A stretch of DNA of 64,000 nucleotides from Haloglomus litoreum (GTDB lineage Archaea > Halobacteriota > Halobacteria > Halobacteriales > Haloarculaceae): positions 682,001 to 746,000 of the forward strand of contig NZ_CP119988.1 in the NCBI RefSeq assembly GCF_029338515.1, in the 5' to 3' direction. Position 1 is the stretch's first letter; each line of letters begins with the position of its first letter. The notes beneath the pieces were generated by a model. That model did no database searches, was not told the origin of the DNA, and was given only the letters and a program-made list of their open reading frames with translations. Position numbers and translations under genes: made by a program. Below, one piece after another: positions 56,263 through 64,000 of this stretch.

Positions 56263-57207
56263 ATGCAACGACCGACCCTCGACGACTTCACCGAGGTCCG
56301 GCGGGCACTCCCCATGGCAGCCGCGGTGCTGTTCGTCGCCGCGCTGGCGTTCCCGATGTGGCGCATCAGCGTCCACGCCGTCCAGTACCCGAGCACGGTA
56401 CTGCAGGTGGAGCTGTACGCGTACCCCCGGATCGCGGGCGACTACACGGAGATGGCCCGGCTGAACCACTACATCGGGTTCTACTTCCCGGATCCGGTGT
56501 TCGTCGAGCCGAACTACCCCGTCCAGGACGGCGCCATCGAGGTGCCCGAGTGGTCGCTGGGGCCGGCCGCGTTCGTGCTCGTCTCGCTGCTGTCGGTGTT
56601 CGTCGCGGTCGCGCCGACGGCGACGAAGCTCAAGCGCGGGCTGACCTACCAGCTCGTCGGCACCGTCACCGTCTTCGCCGTGCTGCTGGCGGACATCCAG
56701 TACCGGCTCTACCAGGCCGGCCACACGCTGGACCCGGACGCCCCGGTGATGGGCGTCGACGGGTTCACCCCGCCGCTGTGGGGCCGCTACGAGGTCGCCA
56801 ACATCACGAGCTACTCCCGGTTCGGCCTCGGCGCCTACATGGCGATGGCCGCCGTCGCGCTGCTCGCGGTGGCGTTCTACTACCGCGACACGGCCGTCGG
56901 GCTGGGTGACCTCCCCGTCCGCGTTCGGGACCGGCTCGCGGCCATCCGCGAGCGGCTGCCCGGCGGCTCCGACCAGATGCCAGACGAGGTCGCACGCGAC
57001 GGCTCCGAGGAGGTGTCCGGAGGCCCGGACGAGGTGCCGACCGACAGCGGCGTCACGGGCGATGGCGGCGTCACGAGCGACGTGACGGGAGACACGACCG
57101 ACGACGGCGTATCGACCGACCACGCACCGAACGACCGCCCATCGACCGACCACGCACCGAACGACCGCCCATCGACCGACCCAGCCGAGACGACGACAAC
57201 GGACTGA
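56263..57207 (+). CDS. Nos-cluster membrane protein (function unknown)
   Basis: A 314-residue protein with four hydrophobic helices (about residues 18-37, 105-123, 130-150, 190-208) and a 90-residue hydrophilic tail rich in Asp/Ser/Thr with the tandem repeat STDHAPNDRP. A conserved-looking NHYIGFYFPDP segment faces outside. Membrane proteins of unknown role sit between nosZ and nosD in other clusters of the Sec/Tat-mixed (clade II-like) type. No copper or haem motif is decisive. It may join electron transfer or copper delivery to NosZ; that is inference. Confidence 0.75.
   Translation: MQRPTLDDFTEVRRALPMAAAVLFVAALAFPMWRISVHAVQYPSTVLQVELYAYPRIAGDYTEMARLNHYIGFYFPDPVFVEPNYPVQDGAIEVPEWSLGPAAFVLVSLLSVFVAVAPTATKLKRGLTYQLVGTVTVFAVLLADIQYRLYQAGHTLDPDAPVMGVDGFTPPLWGRYEVANITSYSRFGLGAYMAMAAVALLAVAFYYRDTAVGLGDLPVRVRDRLAAIRERLPGGSDQMPDEVARDGSEEVSGGPDEVPTDSGVTGDGGVTSDVTGDTTDDGVSTDHAPNDRPSTDHAPNDRPSTDPAETTTTD
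57111..57180 (+). repeat. 30-bp tandem repeat within the nos membrane gene
   Basis: Two identical 30-bp units (57111-57140 and 57141-57170) plus a 10-bp partial unit starting ATCGACCGAC encode STDHAPNDRP in the C-terminal tail. Copy number could vary between strains. Confidence 0.85.
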
Positions 57208-57213
57208 CACACG

Positions 57214-58608
57214 ATGTTCGATTCCACCGCGCTGGAGCGTGCGTTCGCCGTCGCGACAGCGGTCGCGCTGGTCTGTTCGCTGGGGGCGGCGACCGCCGTC
57301 GCTCCCGGCTCGTCGGCCCCGGAGCGCTCGGCCCCAGGGTTCGACCCGTCCGTGCCCGACACGGACGCGTTCGCGGCGCCGACGGCGGACGGCGTCGCGA
57401 CCGTCGACGGCGAATCGTACAGTGACCTCCAGCGCGCCGTCGCGGCGGCCGATCCGGGGGAGACGGTGGCCGTCGACGGCCGCCTCGACGGGCGGGTCGT
57501 CGTCCGGACACCGAACATCACCATCGCGGGGAGCGGCGTCGACGCGGCGCTCCTCCACGGCCCCGGTGAGGGCGACGTGCTCACCATCCGGGCGCCCGGC
57601 GTGACGGTCCGTGACCTCTGGATTCGCAACAGTGGCCTCGATGCCTCGGGCAACGACGCTGCCGTGTTCGTCAACGCCAGCGATGTCACGGTCCGGGACA
57701 GCCGGATCACGGCGGCCACGTTCGGCGTCTGGCTGAACGGCGTCACCGGCGCCCACGTGGAGAACACGACCATCGTCGGCCGGTCGAGCGTGGCCGACCG
57801 CTCGAACCGCGGCAACGGCATCCAGGTCTGGAACACCGAGGACAGCGTGCTCCGGAACAACGACGTGACCGCGGCCCGCGATGGCCTCTACTACAACTGG
57901 GCGTCGAACGTGACCGCGACGAGCAACCGGCTGTGGGACCTCCGCTACGGGGTCCACTACATGTACTCCGACGACAGCCGGCTCGCCGACAACGTCGCGT
58001 TCGACAACGACGTCGGCTACGCGCTGATGGTCTCCAAGCGCCTGACCATCGAGGACAACGTCGCGGTCAACAACACAGGCCGGTCCGGGCATGGCATCCT
58101 CCTCAAGAGCATCGACGACACCGAGGTCCGCGGCAATCACTTCGTCGAGAACGACAACGGGGTGTTCATGTACAACTCCGTGAGCAACACGCTGGCGGAC
58201 AACCTGCTCGCCGGCAACGACATCGGCGTCCACATCACCGCCGGCAGCACCGAGGAGTCCGTGTACGGGAACAGTTTCGTCCGGAACGACCGGCCGGTCC
58301 TGGCGGTGATGGAGGAGCAGGTGTACTGGAACGGGAGTGCCGGCAACTACTGGTCCGGCGCGGACCCGGTCGACCTCGACGACGACGGGGTCGGGGAGAC
58401 CCGCTACCAGCCCGCCGGGGCGGTCCAGCAGGTGACCGCCAGGCAGCCGGCGACCCGGGTGTTCGCGGCCAGCCCGGCGTTCGACGCCGTCCGGCTGGCC
58501 GAGTCGACCGTGCCGGTCGTCGAGTCGCCGGGGATCGTCGACAGCCGGCCGCTCACCGAACCGCCACACGAGGACTGGAGGGAGTACTACGATGATCGAG
58601 ATAACTGA
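57214..58608 (+). CDS. nosD: NosD copper-maturation protein
   Basis: A 464-residue exported protein with a signal peptide (FAVATAVALVCSLGAATAVA) and a right-handed beta-helix of CASH repeats (GIQVWNTEDSVLRNNDVT, GVHYMYSDDSRLADNVAF, GILLKSIDDTEVRGNHFV). NosD helps insert the CuZ centre into NosZ together with NosF and NosY. The stop overlaps the nosF start by 17 nt. Confidence 0.94.
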   Translation: MFDSTALERAFAVATAVALVCSLGAATAVAPGSSAPERSAPGFDPSVPDTDAFAAPTADGVATVDGESYSDLQRAVAAADPGETVAVDGRLDGRVVVRTPNITIAGSGVDAALLHGPGEGDVLTIRAPGVTVRDLWIRNSGLDASGNDAAVFVNASDVTVRDSRITAATFGVWLNGVTGAHVENTTIVGRSSVADRSNRGNGIQVWNTEDSVLRNNDVTAARDGLYYNWASNVTATSNRLWDLRYGVHYMYSDDSRLADNVAFDNDVGYALMVSKRLTIEDNVAVNNTGRSGHGILLKSIDDTEVRGNHFVENDNGVFMYNSVSNTLADNLLAGNDIGVHITAGSTEESVYGNSFVRNDRPVLAVMEEQVYWNGSAGNYWSGADPVDLDDDGVGETRYQPAGAVQQVTARQPATRVFAASPAFDAVRLAESTVPVVESPGIVDSRPLTEPPHEDWREYYDDRDN

Positions 58609-59551
58609 CGTTTCGGCGGCGTACGGCAACGTGCAGGCGCTCGACGGGGTCTCGCTGTCGGTCGGCCGCGGCGAGGCCGTCGGCGTCTTCGGCACCAACG
58701 GGGCCGGGAAGACGACCCTGTTCAAGCTCCTGACCGGGCTGAACCGGCCCGACGAGGGAACGGTGCGCGTCGCCGGCGCCGACCCGGCCGACGGGAACCG
58801 CGTCCGGGAGCTGGTTCGGTACCTCCCCGAACACGCGGGGTTTCCGGCGAACCTGACCGGGCGCGAGGTGCTGCGGTTCCACGCCCGCGTCCGGGGGGTC
58901 CCGGCCGACGACCGGGCCCATCACGTCCGGCGGATCCTCGCGACGGTCGGGCTCGGCGACGCCGCCGACCGCCGGGTGGGCGGCTACTCCAACGGGATGA
59001 ACCGCCGGCTCGGCCTCGGGACGGCGCTCGTCGGCGAGCCCGCGGTCCTCATCCTCGACGAGCCGACCGCGGGGCTCGACCCGGACGGCATCACCGCGTT
59101 CCACGACGTCGTCGGCGGGCTCGCCGACCGGACGGACGTGACCGTCCTGTTCTCCTCGCACGCGCTGTCGGAGATCGAGCGGCTCTGCGACCGGGCGGTC
59201 GTCATGAACGACGGGCGGGTGGCGGTCGACGGGCCGGTCGAGACGCTCCGGCGGTCCGGGGAGACGGTCACCGTCTCGCTCGGCCTCCCGGACCCGGAGG
59301 CCGCCGCCGATGCCGCCCGGCTGCTCCGGGAGCACGCGGCCGTGACGGCCGTCTCACAGCGCGGGACGCGGGTGACCGCCGACTGCCCGCCGGACGCGGC
59401 GTACGACGCGCTGGTCGCCGTCGGGGAGGCCCACCCGCTCGAACGGTTCGAGGTGACCGAGCCCGGGCTGGAGGCCGCGTTCTACGAGGCCGTCGGCGAG
59501 GGGGGCGACGGCCCTGACCGGGCTGCCGATACCGGGGGTGAGACGGCATGA
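58592..59551 (+). CDS. nosF: NosF ABC transporter ATP-binding protein
   Basis: A 319-residue ATPase with Walker A GTNGAGKTT, signature GGYSNGMNRRLGLG, Walker B LILDEPTAGLDPDG and H-loop SSHALSEI. It energises NosY for CuZ assembly. The signature reads YSNGM in place of the usual LSGGQ, as in many NosF/ABC-2 ATPases. A GGAGGGA lies 11 nt before the ATG. Confidence 0.95.
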   Translation: MIEITDVSAAYGNVQALDGVSLSVGRGEAVGVFGTNGAGKTTLFKLLTGLNRPDEGTVRVAGADPADGNRVRELVRYLPEHAGFPANLTGREVLRFHARVRGVPADDRAHHVRRILATVGLGDAADRRVGGYSNGMNRRLGLGTALVGEPAVLILDEPTAGLDPDGITAFHDVVGGLADRTDVTVLFSSHALSEIERLCDRAVVMNDGRVAVDGPVETLRRSGETVTVSLGLPDPEAAADAARLLREHAAVTAVSQRGTRVTADCPPDAAYDALVAVGEAHPLERFEVTEPGLEAAFYEAVGEGGDGPDRAADTGGETA

Positions 59552-60513
59552 CAGACGCGGAACGGAGTCCCCCGGCCGACGACGCCGCACCCACCGCCGG
59601 CGACCCCTCGCCGGACGGCGGTGTCGCGGCGTCGGGTGCGGCGGCGACCGGAACCGCGGATGCGGCAGCGACCGGGGAGCCGTCCGGGGAAGCGTCCGAC
59701 GGGTGGCTCCCCGGGGGTGGCGCGCTCGCGGCGGTCGCCACCCGGGAGTACCGTATCCTCGTCCGGAGCCGGTGGGCGGTCGGGCTCGTCGCCCTGTTCG
59801 GGCTGTTCACGGTCGCGGTGGTCCGGTTCGGCGGCTCGGCGGTCGGGCCGGGCCGGGTCGACGCCGTCGTCGCGACGGTCGTCGAACTGGGGGTCTATCT
59901 CGTACCGCTGGCGGCGGTCGCGGTCGGCTACGACACGGTCGTCGGGGCCGACGAGCGCGGGTCGCTGGAACTGCTGCTCGCGCTACCCGTCTCGCGCGGC
60001 GGGCTCCTGGTCGGGCGCTTCGCCGGTCGCGCGGCGGTGCTCGGCGGTGCCACGCTGGTGGGCTTCCTCCCCGGCGGGCTGCTGCTGGCGCTGACGCTCG
60101 GGGCGGGCGGCCTCGGCGCGTACGCCGTCGTCGCGCTCGCCGCTGTCGCGCTGGGCTGGGCCGTGCTCGCCGTCGCCACGCTGGTCTCGACGGTGGCCGC
60201 CGAGAAGACCCACGCGCTGGGGCTCTCGCTGGCCGTCTGGCTCTGGGTCGTCCTGCTGCACGACCTGGTCGCGTTCGCGGCCGTCGCCGGCCTCGACCTG
60301 GGGTCGCGGGCGGTCGCCGTGGCCGTGCTGCTCAACCCGGCTGACTGCTTCCGGGTGCTGGCGCTCTCGCAGGTCGACGTCGTCGCTGGCGGCTTCGGGA
60401 GCGTGATGGCGTCGGCCGGGCTCTCGGTGCCGGTCGTCGCCGCCGCGCTCGCCGGCTGGGTCGTCGTGCCGGCCGTCGTCGCCGCCCGGCTGCTCGGGCG
60501 CCGCCGGGTCTGA
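59548..60513 (+). CDS. nosY: NosY ABC transporter permease
   Basis: A 321-residue ABC-2 type permease. A low-complexity Ala/Gly/Asp N-terminus (about 65 residues) precedes six hydrophobic helices. AVATREYRILVRSRWAVGLV is the typical NosY start. It pairs with NosF; the two overlap by ATGA. No nosL follows, so the cluster ends here or continues elsewhere. Confidence 0.92.
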   Translation: MTDAERSPPADDAAPTAGDPSPDGGVAASGAAATGTADAAATGEPSGEASDGWLPGGGALAAVATREYRILVRSRWAVGLVALFGLFTVAVVRFGGSAVGPGRVDAVVATVVELGVYLVPLAAVAVGYDTVVGADERGSLELLLALPVSRGGLLVGRFAGRAAVLGGATLVGFLPGGLLLALTLGAGGLGAYAVVALAAVALGWAVLAVATLVSTVAAEKTHALGLSLAVWLWVVLLHDLVAFAAVAGLDLGSRAVAVAVLLNPADCFRVLALSQVDVVAGGFGSVMASAGLSVPVVAAALAGWVVVPAVVAARLLGRRRV

Positions 60514-60591
60514 ATCCCGGGGCCGCGAGCCGACGCTCGCACTCCTCCCGGCCGTCGAAACCCACATGCCGGCGCCCCGTGTCCAGCCGGT

Positions 60592-61578
60592 ATGACCGAC
60601 GCCGACGCGCTCGTCATCGGTGGCTCCCGCTTCATCGGCCGCCACACCGTCCAGGCCCTCCGCGACGAGGGATACGAGGTGACGACGTTCAACCGCGGCA
60701 ACCGCGACTCGCCGTTCGGGGACGCGGTCGGCCACGTCGAGGGCGACCGGCGACAGGACGACGACCTCCGGGCGGCGCGCGACGCCGTCGACCCGGACGT
60801 CGTCGTGGACTGCGTCGCCTACTACCCCCGCGACGTCGAGGTCGCCTGCGAGGTGTTCGCGGACGTCGACGCCTACGTCTTCATCTCCTCGGGCGCGGCC
60901 TACGGTGCCGAGCGCATCCCCAAGCGCGAGGGCGAGACGCCGCTCCACCCCTGTACCGACGAGCAGGCGACCGACGACACGTGGGACACCTACGGCAACC
61001 GCAAGGCCGAGGCCGACCGTCGACTGTTCGCGGCGGCCGAGCGCGGCGTGAACGCGATGAGCCTGCGCCCGCCCATCGTCTACGGTCCCTACGACTACAC
61101 CGAGCGGTTCGACTACTGGGTCGACCGCGTCGACGGCTACGACCGCGTCCTCGTGCCCGGGGACGGGACCAACCTCCGCCACCTCGTCTACGTCGAGGAC
61201 GTGGCCGACGCCGTCCTGACGCTCATCGACCGCGGCGAGCCGGGCGAGGCGTACAACTGCGGCGACGACCACCTCCCCGTGCTGGGCGAGTGGGTCGACC
61301 TCGTCGCGGACGCGTGCGACTCGCACCCCGAGGTCGTCACGGCCGGCGAGCGCGAACTCGAGGCGGGCGACCTGACCCACGAGGACTTCCCGCTCTACCG
61401 CCCGTATCCGCACGTGCTCGACACGACGAAACTCCGGGCGCTGGGCTGGCGGTCGACCCCCCACGAGGAGGCCGTCGCGGCGACGGTCGAGCACGTCCGC
61501 GAGCGCGGGTTCGAGGGCGAGCGGGGGCCCTCGCGGGAGGACGAGGAGCGGGTGCTGGATATCCTGGAGACGATGTAG
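60592..61578 (+). CDS. NAD-dependent epimerase/dehydratase (SDR family)
   Basis: A 328-residue extended short-chain dehydrogenase. The Rossmann motif is VIGGSRFIGRHTVQAL, and the following NRGNRDSPF suits NAD binding. The catalytic Y-x-x-x-K is YGNRKAEAD, with SSGAAYG as the serine region. RPPIVYGPYDYTERFDYW is typical of sugar epimerases. A role on nucleotide sugars or in detoxification is possible. It starts 78 nt after nosY but is not obviously part of it. Confidence 0.87.
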   Translation: MTDADALVIGGSRFIGRHTVQALRDEGYEVTTFNRGNRDSPFGDAVGHVEGDRRQDDDLRAARDAVDPDVVVDCVAYYPRDVEVACEVFADVDAYVFISSGAAYGAERIPKREGETPLHPCTDEQATDDTWDTYGNRKAEADRRLFAAAERGVNAMSLRPPIVYGPYDYTERFDYWVDRVDGYDRVLVPGDGTNLRHLVYVEDVADAVLTLIDRGEPGEAYNCGDDHLPVLGEWVDLVADACDSHPEVVTAGERELEAGDLTHEDFPLYRPYPHVLDTTKLRALGWRSTPHEEAVAATVEHVRERGFEGERGPSREDEERVLDILETM

Positions 61579-61642
61579 GACAGGGCTGCTGGAGGAATCG
61601 CGCTCTCACGGTACTGACGACAGTGACGAGAAGAACCGGTAC

Positions 61643-62534
61643 GAAGCCCTCGCGCTCTCTCACAACCCTGCTAGTGACAGAGCCCCCTACGAAGCCCTCG
61701 CGCTCTCGACCGGCCGCGCCTCGCTGTCGTTCGAGAGAGCGAAGCTCTCTCGTGATGACGAGAGACGCCGCAGGCGTCTCTCGAACCACGCTCCTCGCCT
61801 CGCTCCGCTCGGCTGCGGTGCTTGCGTCGTCGGGGCCGGGTCGAGAGCGCTCGCCTTCCGGCAGAGCAAGCTCTGCCGACGTTCGCCTCGCTTCGCTCGG
61901 CTCACCTTCGAGTCCGCCAGAGGGGTTGTGTTTCGGGTCGAGCGACGCTCGTGGTGGTTCCAGCGGAGCGCTCGTGTCCCCACACCTCCCCGCGCTCGCG
62001 CCGGGACGGCTCGCCACGCTCCCTTCGGTCGCGGGCTCGCCGGCTGAGGCGCGAGCGCGCTTCCTGACCCCGGAACCAGCCGGCCGATCCAGCCGCTCGT
62101 TCGGTGCGTGCCAGCCTCGTCAGTCGAACTGGCGTGCGCTGGCGGCTGTGCCGGGGGCCAGCCGCCTCTAAGCGCACGAGGGCCGAAGCGCGCAGCGGTA
62201 GCGAGCACTGCAGGCGGTTGGGGAGGCACGAGGCCTACGGCTACCGACTGACCCACGTGCGGTCCTGGTGACTTCCGAAGGTGAGCCGAGCGAAGCGAGG
62301 CGAACGCCGGAAGACTCCGTCTTCCGGAAGGCGAACCCGCTCGACCCAGCCCGGGCGACGTAAGCACTGGACTGCATGCCCGGAACGGCGCGAGCGAAGC
62401 GAGGGCCGCATGCCCGGAACAGGAAGCGCGCAGCGAGCCCCGGATGGTCGAGCGGGTGAGGGCTTCGGGAGCAGTCTCGCTGTCGTCGCACGCACCTGAA
62501 CCAGAGAGCGGGTGAGGGCTTCGGGAGCAGTCTC
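61643..62534. repeat. Dispersed inverted-arm repeat, copy C (longest)
   Basis: This fills most of the 1.1-kb gap between the epimerase and esterase genes. The left arm has GAAGCCCTCGCGCTCTC in two tandem copies (61643, 61691), GCTTGCGTCGTC and CACCTTCGAGTCCGCCAG. The centre has GTTGTGTTTCGGGTCGAGCG, CCCCACACCTCCCCGCGCTC and GCGCGAGCGCGCTTCCTGA. The right arm has GAGCGGGTGAGGGCTTCGGG twice. Perfect micro-palindromes occur at 61732-61752, 61759-61783 (11-bp stem) and 61860-61877. Plus- and minus-strand open frames over it are shadows. Confidence 0.78.
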
Positions 62535-62662
62535 ATCGGAATCGTGATAGGAGCCAACACTGCATTCTGAAAAGATGTTCGTGGGCTAAGGAACGAAAAT
62601 CAGGTATTGAATGTTAAATAGGCACATAAAAGATGAAGTCCAGATATTCAGATATAACCTAT
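62535..62662. other. AT-rich spacer between repeat C and the esterase gene
   Basis: About 125 nt of low-GC DNA (such as TATTGAATGTTAAATAGG and AGATATTCAGATATAACC) next to the esterase stop. A similar tract precedes repeat B. It may end transcription of the esterase gene. Confidence 0.45.
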
Positions 62663-63667
62663 CTAGTCATAGATGCCGAACCCGCGCTGCAGGTTCTCGC
62701 AGATGTCCTGAATCGCCTCGTGGGCCCGGTCCAGTTCCACGGGCTCGGCGAGCATCGTGATGAAGCCGTGGATGACGTCGTCGTAGTTGCGGTGTTCGAC
62801 CTCGATGCCGGCCTGGCCCAGTTTCTCGGCGTAGGCGAGGCCCTCGTCGCGCAGCGGGTCGAAACCGGCCGTCACGACCGTCCCCGGTGGCAGGTCGTGG
62901 AGGTCGCCCTCCAGCGGGAACGCGTACGGGTTCTTCTGGTGGAGATCGCTGCCGAAGTAGCAGTCGAAGAACCAGAGCATGTCCTCCTCGACGAGGAAGT
63001 AGCCCTCCTTGTTCTGCTCCCAGGAGGGGCGGTCCTGCCGGGCGTCGACCGCGGGGTAGATGAGTACCTGGCGGTCGATGTCGGGGATAGGCATCGCGGG
63101 GTCGCGCCGGTCTGCCTCCTCCCGGCGGTCGCGGGCCATCTGGCAGACCGCGGCCGAGAGGTTGCCGCCGGCGCTGTCACCCATGACGGCGAGCTGGCCG
63201 TTGCCGTCGACCTCCTCGGGGTTGTCGTGGACGAAGCTCGCGGCGGCGTATGAGTCCTCCACCGCGGCGGGGAACGGGTCCTCGGGCGCCAGCCGGTAGT
63301 CGACGGAGACGACGTTGACACCGGCCTCGTTGCAGATGTGCCGGCAGGTCACGTCGTGACTGTCCAGGCTCCCGATGACGAAGCCGCCGCCGTGGTAGTA
63401 GACGACGGTCGGTGCGGTGGTGTTGGCCTTGCCGGGGCGGTAGTGACGCACCGGGACGGGGTCGCGCTGGTCACCCTCCTGTGGCTGGTAGCCGGGGACG
63501 GTGAAGTCGTGGACGCGCCCGACCTCCGGCTCGTCGACGTCGGCGGCGAACTGCGAGAACAGGTCGCGGGCGCCGCGCGCCCCGTACTGGTTGAGCGGGA
63601 GCGCGTTCAGCGCCGCGAGCTGTTCGAGAACGAGTTCGACCTCCGGATGTAGTTCGTCGGCTCGCAT
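62663..63667 (-). CDS. Alpha/beta hydrolase, hormone-sensitive-lipase-type esterase
   Basis: A 334-residue enzyme. The oxyanion-hole HGGG (92-95) follows VVYY, and the nucleophile Ser165 lies in GDSAGG. The acid Asp is in TAGFDPLRDEG and the His in DDVIHGFI. This is the HSL (type IV) esterase family, acting on short acyl esters. The ATG at 63667 is supported by TTTATG 26 nt upstream. No pathway neighbour. Confidence 0.92.
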   Translation of the reverse strand: MRADELHPEVELVLEQLAALNALPLNQYGARGARDLFSQFAADVDEPEVGRVHDFTVPGYQPQEGDQRDPVPVRHYRPGKANTTAPTVVYYHGGGFVIGSLDSHDVTCRHICNEAGVNVVSVDYRLAPEDPFPAAVEDSYAAASFVHDNPEEVDGNGQLAVMGDSAGGNLSAAVCQMARDRREEADRRDPAMPIPDIDRQVLIYPAVDARQDRPSWEQNKEGYFLVEEDMLWFFDCYFGSDLHQKNPYAFPLEGDLHDLPPGTVVTAGFDPLRDEGLAYAEKLGQAGIEVEHRNYDDVIHGFITMLAEPVELDRAHEAIQDICENLQRGFGIYD

Positions 63668-63690
63668 ACCCGGCCCACTCGCCCCCACAG

Positions 63691-63696
63691 CATAAA
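63691..63696 (-). promoter_or_regulatory. TATA-like box of the esterase gene
   Basis: TTTATG on the minus strand, centred about 26 nt before the esterase ATG. This spacing suggests a leaderless transcript. Confidence 0.5.
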
Positions 63697-63803
63697 CGCG
63701 GTGCGACCATCTCGGGGCTCGTTTAACCGGCTCCCGCGCGGCGGCGGGCGCCTCCCCCCGGCCCGGGGCTCCGGTCGCCGTCCCTTCGGTCTCTCGGCCG
63801 CCG

Positions 63804-64000
63804 TCACTCGTCGCCCGTCACCCCGTACGCCTCGGTCTCGGGGTGGAACGCCCGCCACGCGTGCCAGAACAGCGGTGCGATCTCGTTCGCCCGCCGGAGC
63901 CGCTGCCCGGCGTGTGGACCGCCCGTGGCACGGCCGCTCTCGCGGCTCCAGCGCGACCCGCCGGCCCGCAGCGCCTCGCCATCGGGCCCGTCCACGGCCG
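63804..64000 (-). CDS. 3' end of a DUF3179 protein (partial)
   Basis: The last 65 or so residues of a minus-strand frame whose start lies beyond the window. AVDGPDGEAL and the final LFWHAWRAFHPETEAYG match the C-terminal end of DUF3179 proteins. Their function is unknown. Confidence 0.7.
   Translation of the reverse strand, partial: AVDGPDGEALRAGGSRWSRESGRATGGPHAGQRLRRANEIAPLFWHAWRAFHPETEAYGVTGDE

Noticed and set aside
57111-57180. Tandem repeat considered as a CRISPR array
   Set aside because: Only two units without spacers, in frame inside a coding region. No CRISPR array is visible elsewhere in the window.
61579-62367. Plus- and minus-strand open frames over repeat C
   Set aside because: No start signals and no family; stop-poor because of GC content and shared with other repeat copies.

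Overview
The window is chromosomal DNA of a halophilic archaeon (class Halobacteria). The evidence is very high GC, strongly acidic proteins, many twin-arginine lipoproteins, TATA-like boxes about 26-28 nt before start codons (leaderless transcripts), and marker genes such as halocyanin, the PAN proteasome ATPase, SMC/ScpA and archaeal UPF0200/UPF0201 families. A nitrous-oxide-reductase cluster suggests a denitrifying, or at least N2O-respiring, member. I cannot assign a genus.

Layout: (1) 0.3-6.9 kb, a surface-glycan cluster (LicD-like transferase, GT2, large membrane protein, flippase, DUF1616). (2) 6.8-12 kb, tRNA-Ser(GGA), RidA, a P-loop kinase-like protein, UPF0201, a bactofilin-like protein and an AN1-zinc-finger/rhomboid fusion. 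(3) 11.7-16.5 kb, a membrane histidine kinase, endonuclease V and a receiver-GAF-LOV-GAF photoreceptor-like protein. (4) 16.6-21.2 kb, metabolic and secreted enzymes. (5) 21.2-26.3 kb, the condensin operon (SMC, ScpA and a coiled-coil protein). (6) 26.4-30.2 kb, a CBS-HEPN-like protein, an unusual calcium-binding-repeat lipoprotein and an intact IS6-type insertion sequence with a perfect 8-bp target duplication. (7) 30.3-37.2 kb, the pstSCAB-phoU phosphate system with a divergent AbrB-PhoU protein. (8) 37.3-43.7 kb, PepF, PAN, small regulators and an SPFH protein. (9) 44.4-52.2 kb, a HerA-like ATPase and a nearly complete succinylase lysine pathway (dapA-dapB-dapD, then lysA-dapF-dapE). (10) 52.5-60.5 kb, a HisZ-like protein and the halocyanin/nosZ/membrane protein/nosD/nosF/nosY cluster. 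(11) 60.6-64 kb, an epimerase, an esterase and a DUF3179 fragment.

The most unusual feature is a dispersed non-coding repeat family. Four copies or part-copies (7.7-8.2, 43.8-44.35, 49.4-49.65 and 61.6-62.5 kb) share the same ordered sequence blocks. The two fullest copies are bounded by long inverted arms. One solo arm sits inside the lysine operon. Two copies carry perfect micro-palindromes with 2-3 nt loops, and a similar cluster follows the PAN gene. Two copies abut AT-rich spacers. No protein coded by these repeats is credible, so they look like a non-autonomous element or a structured RNA family.
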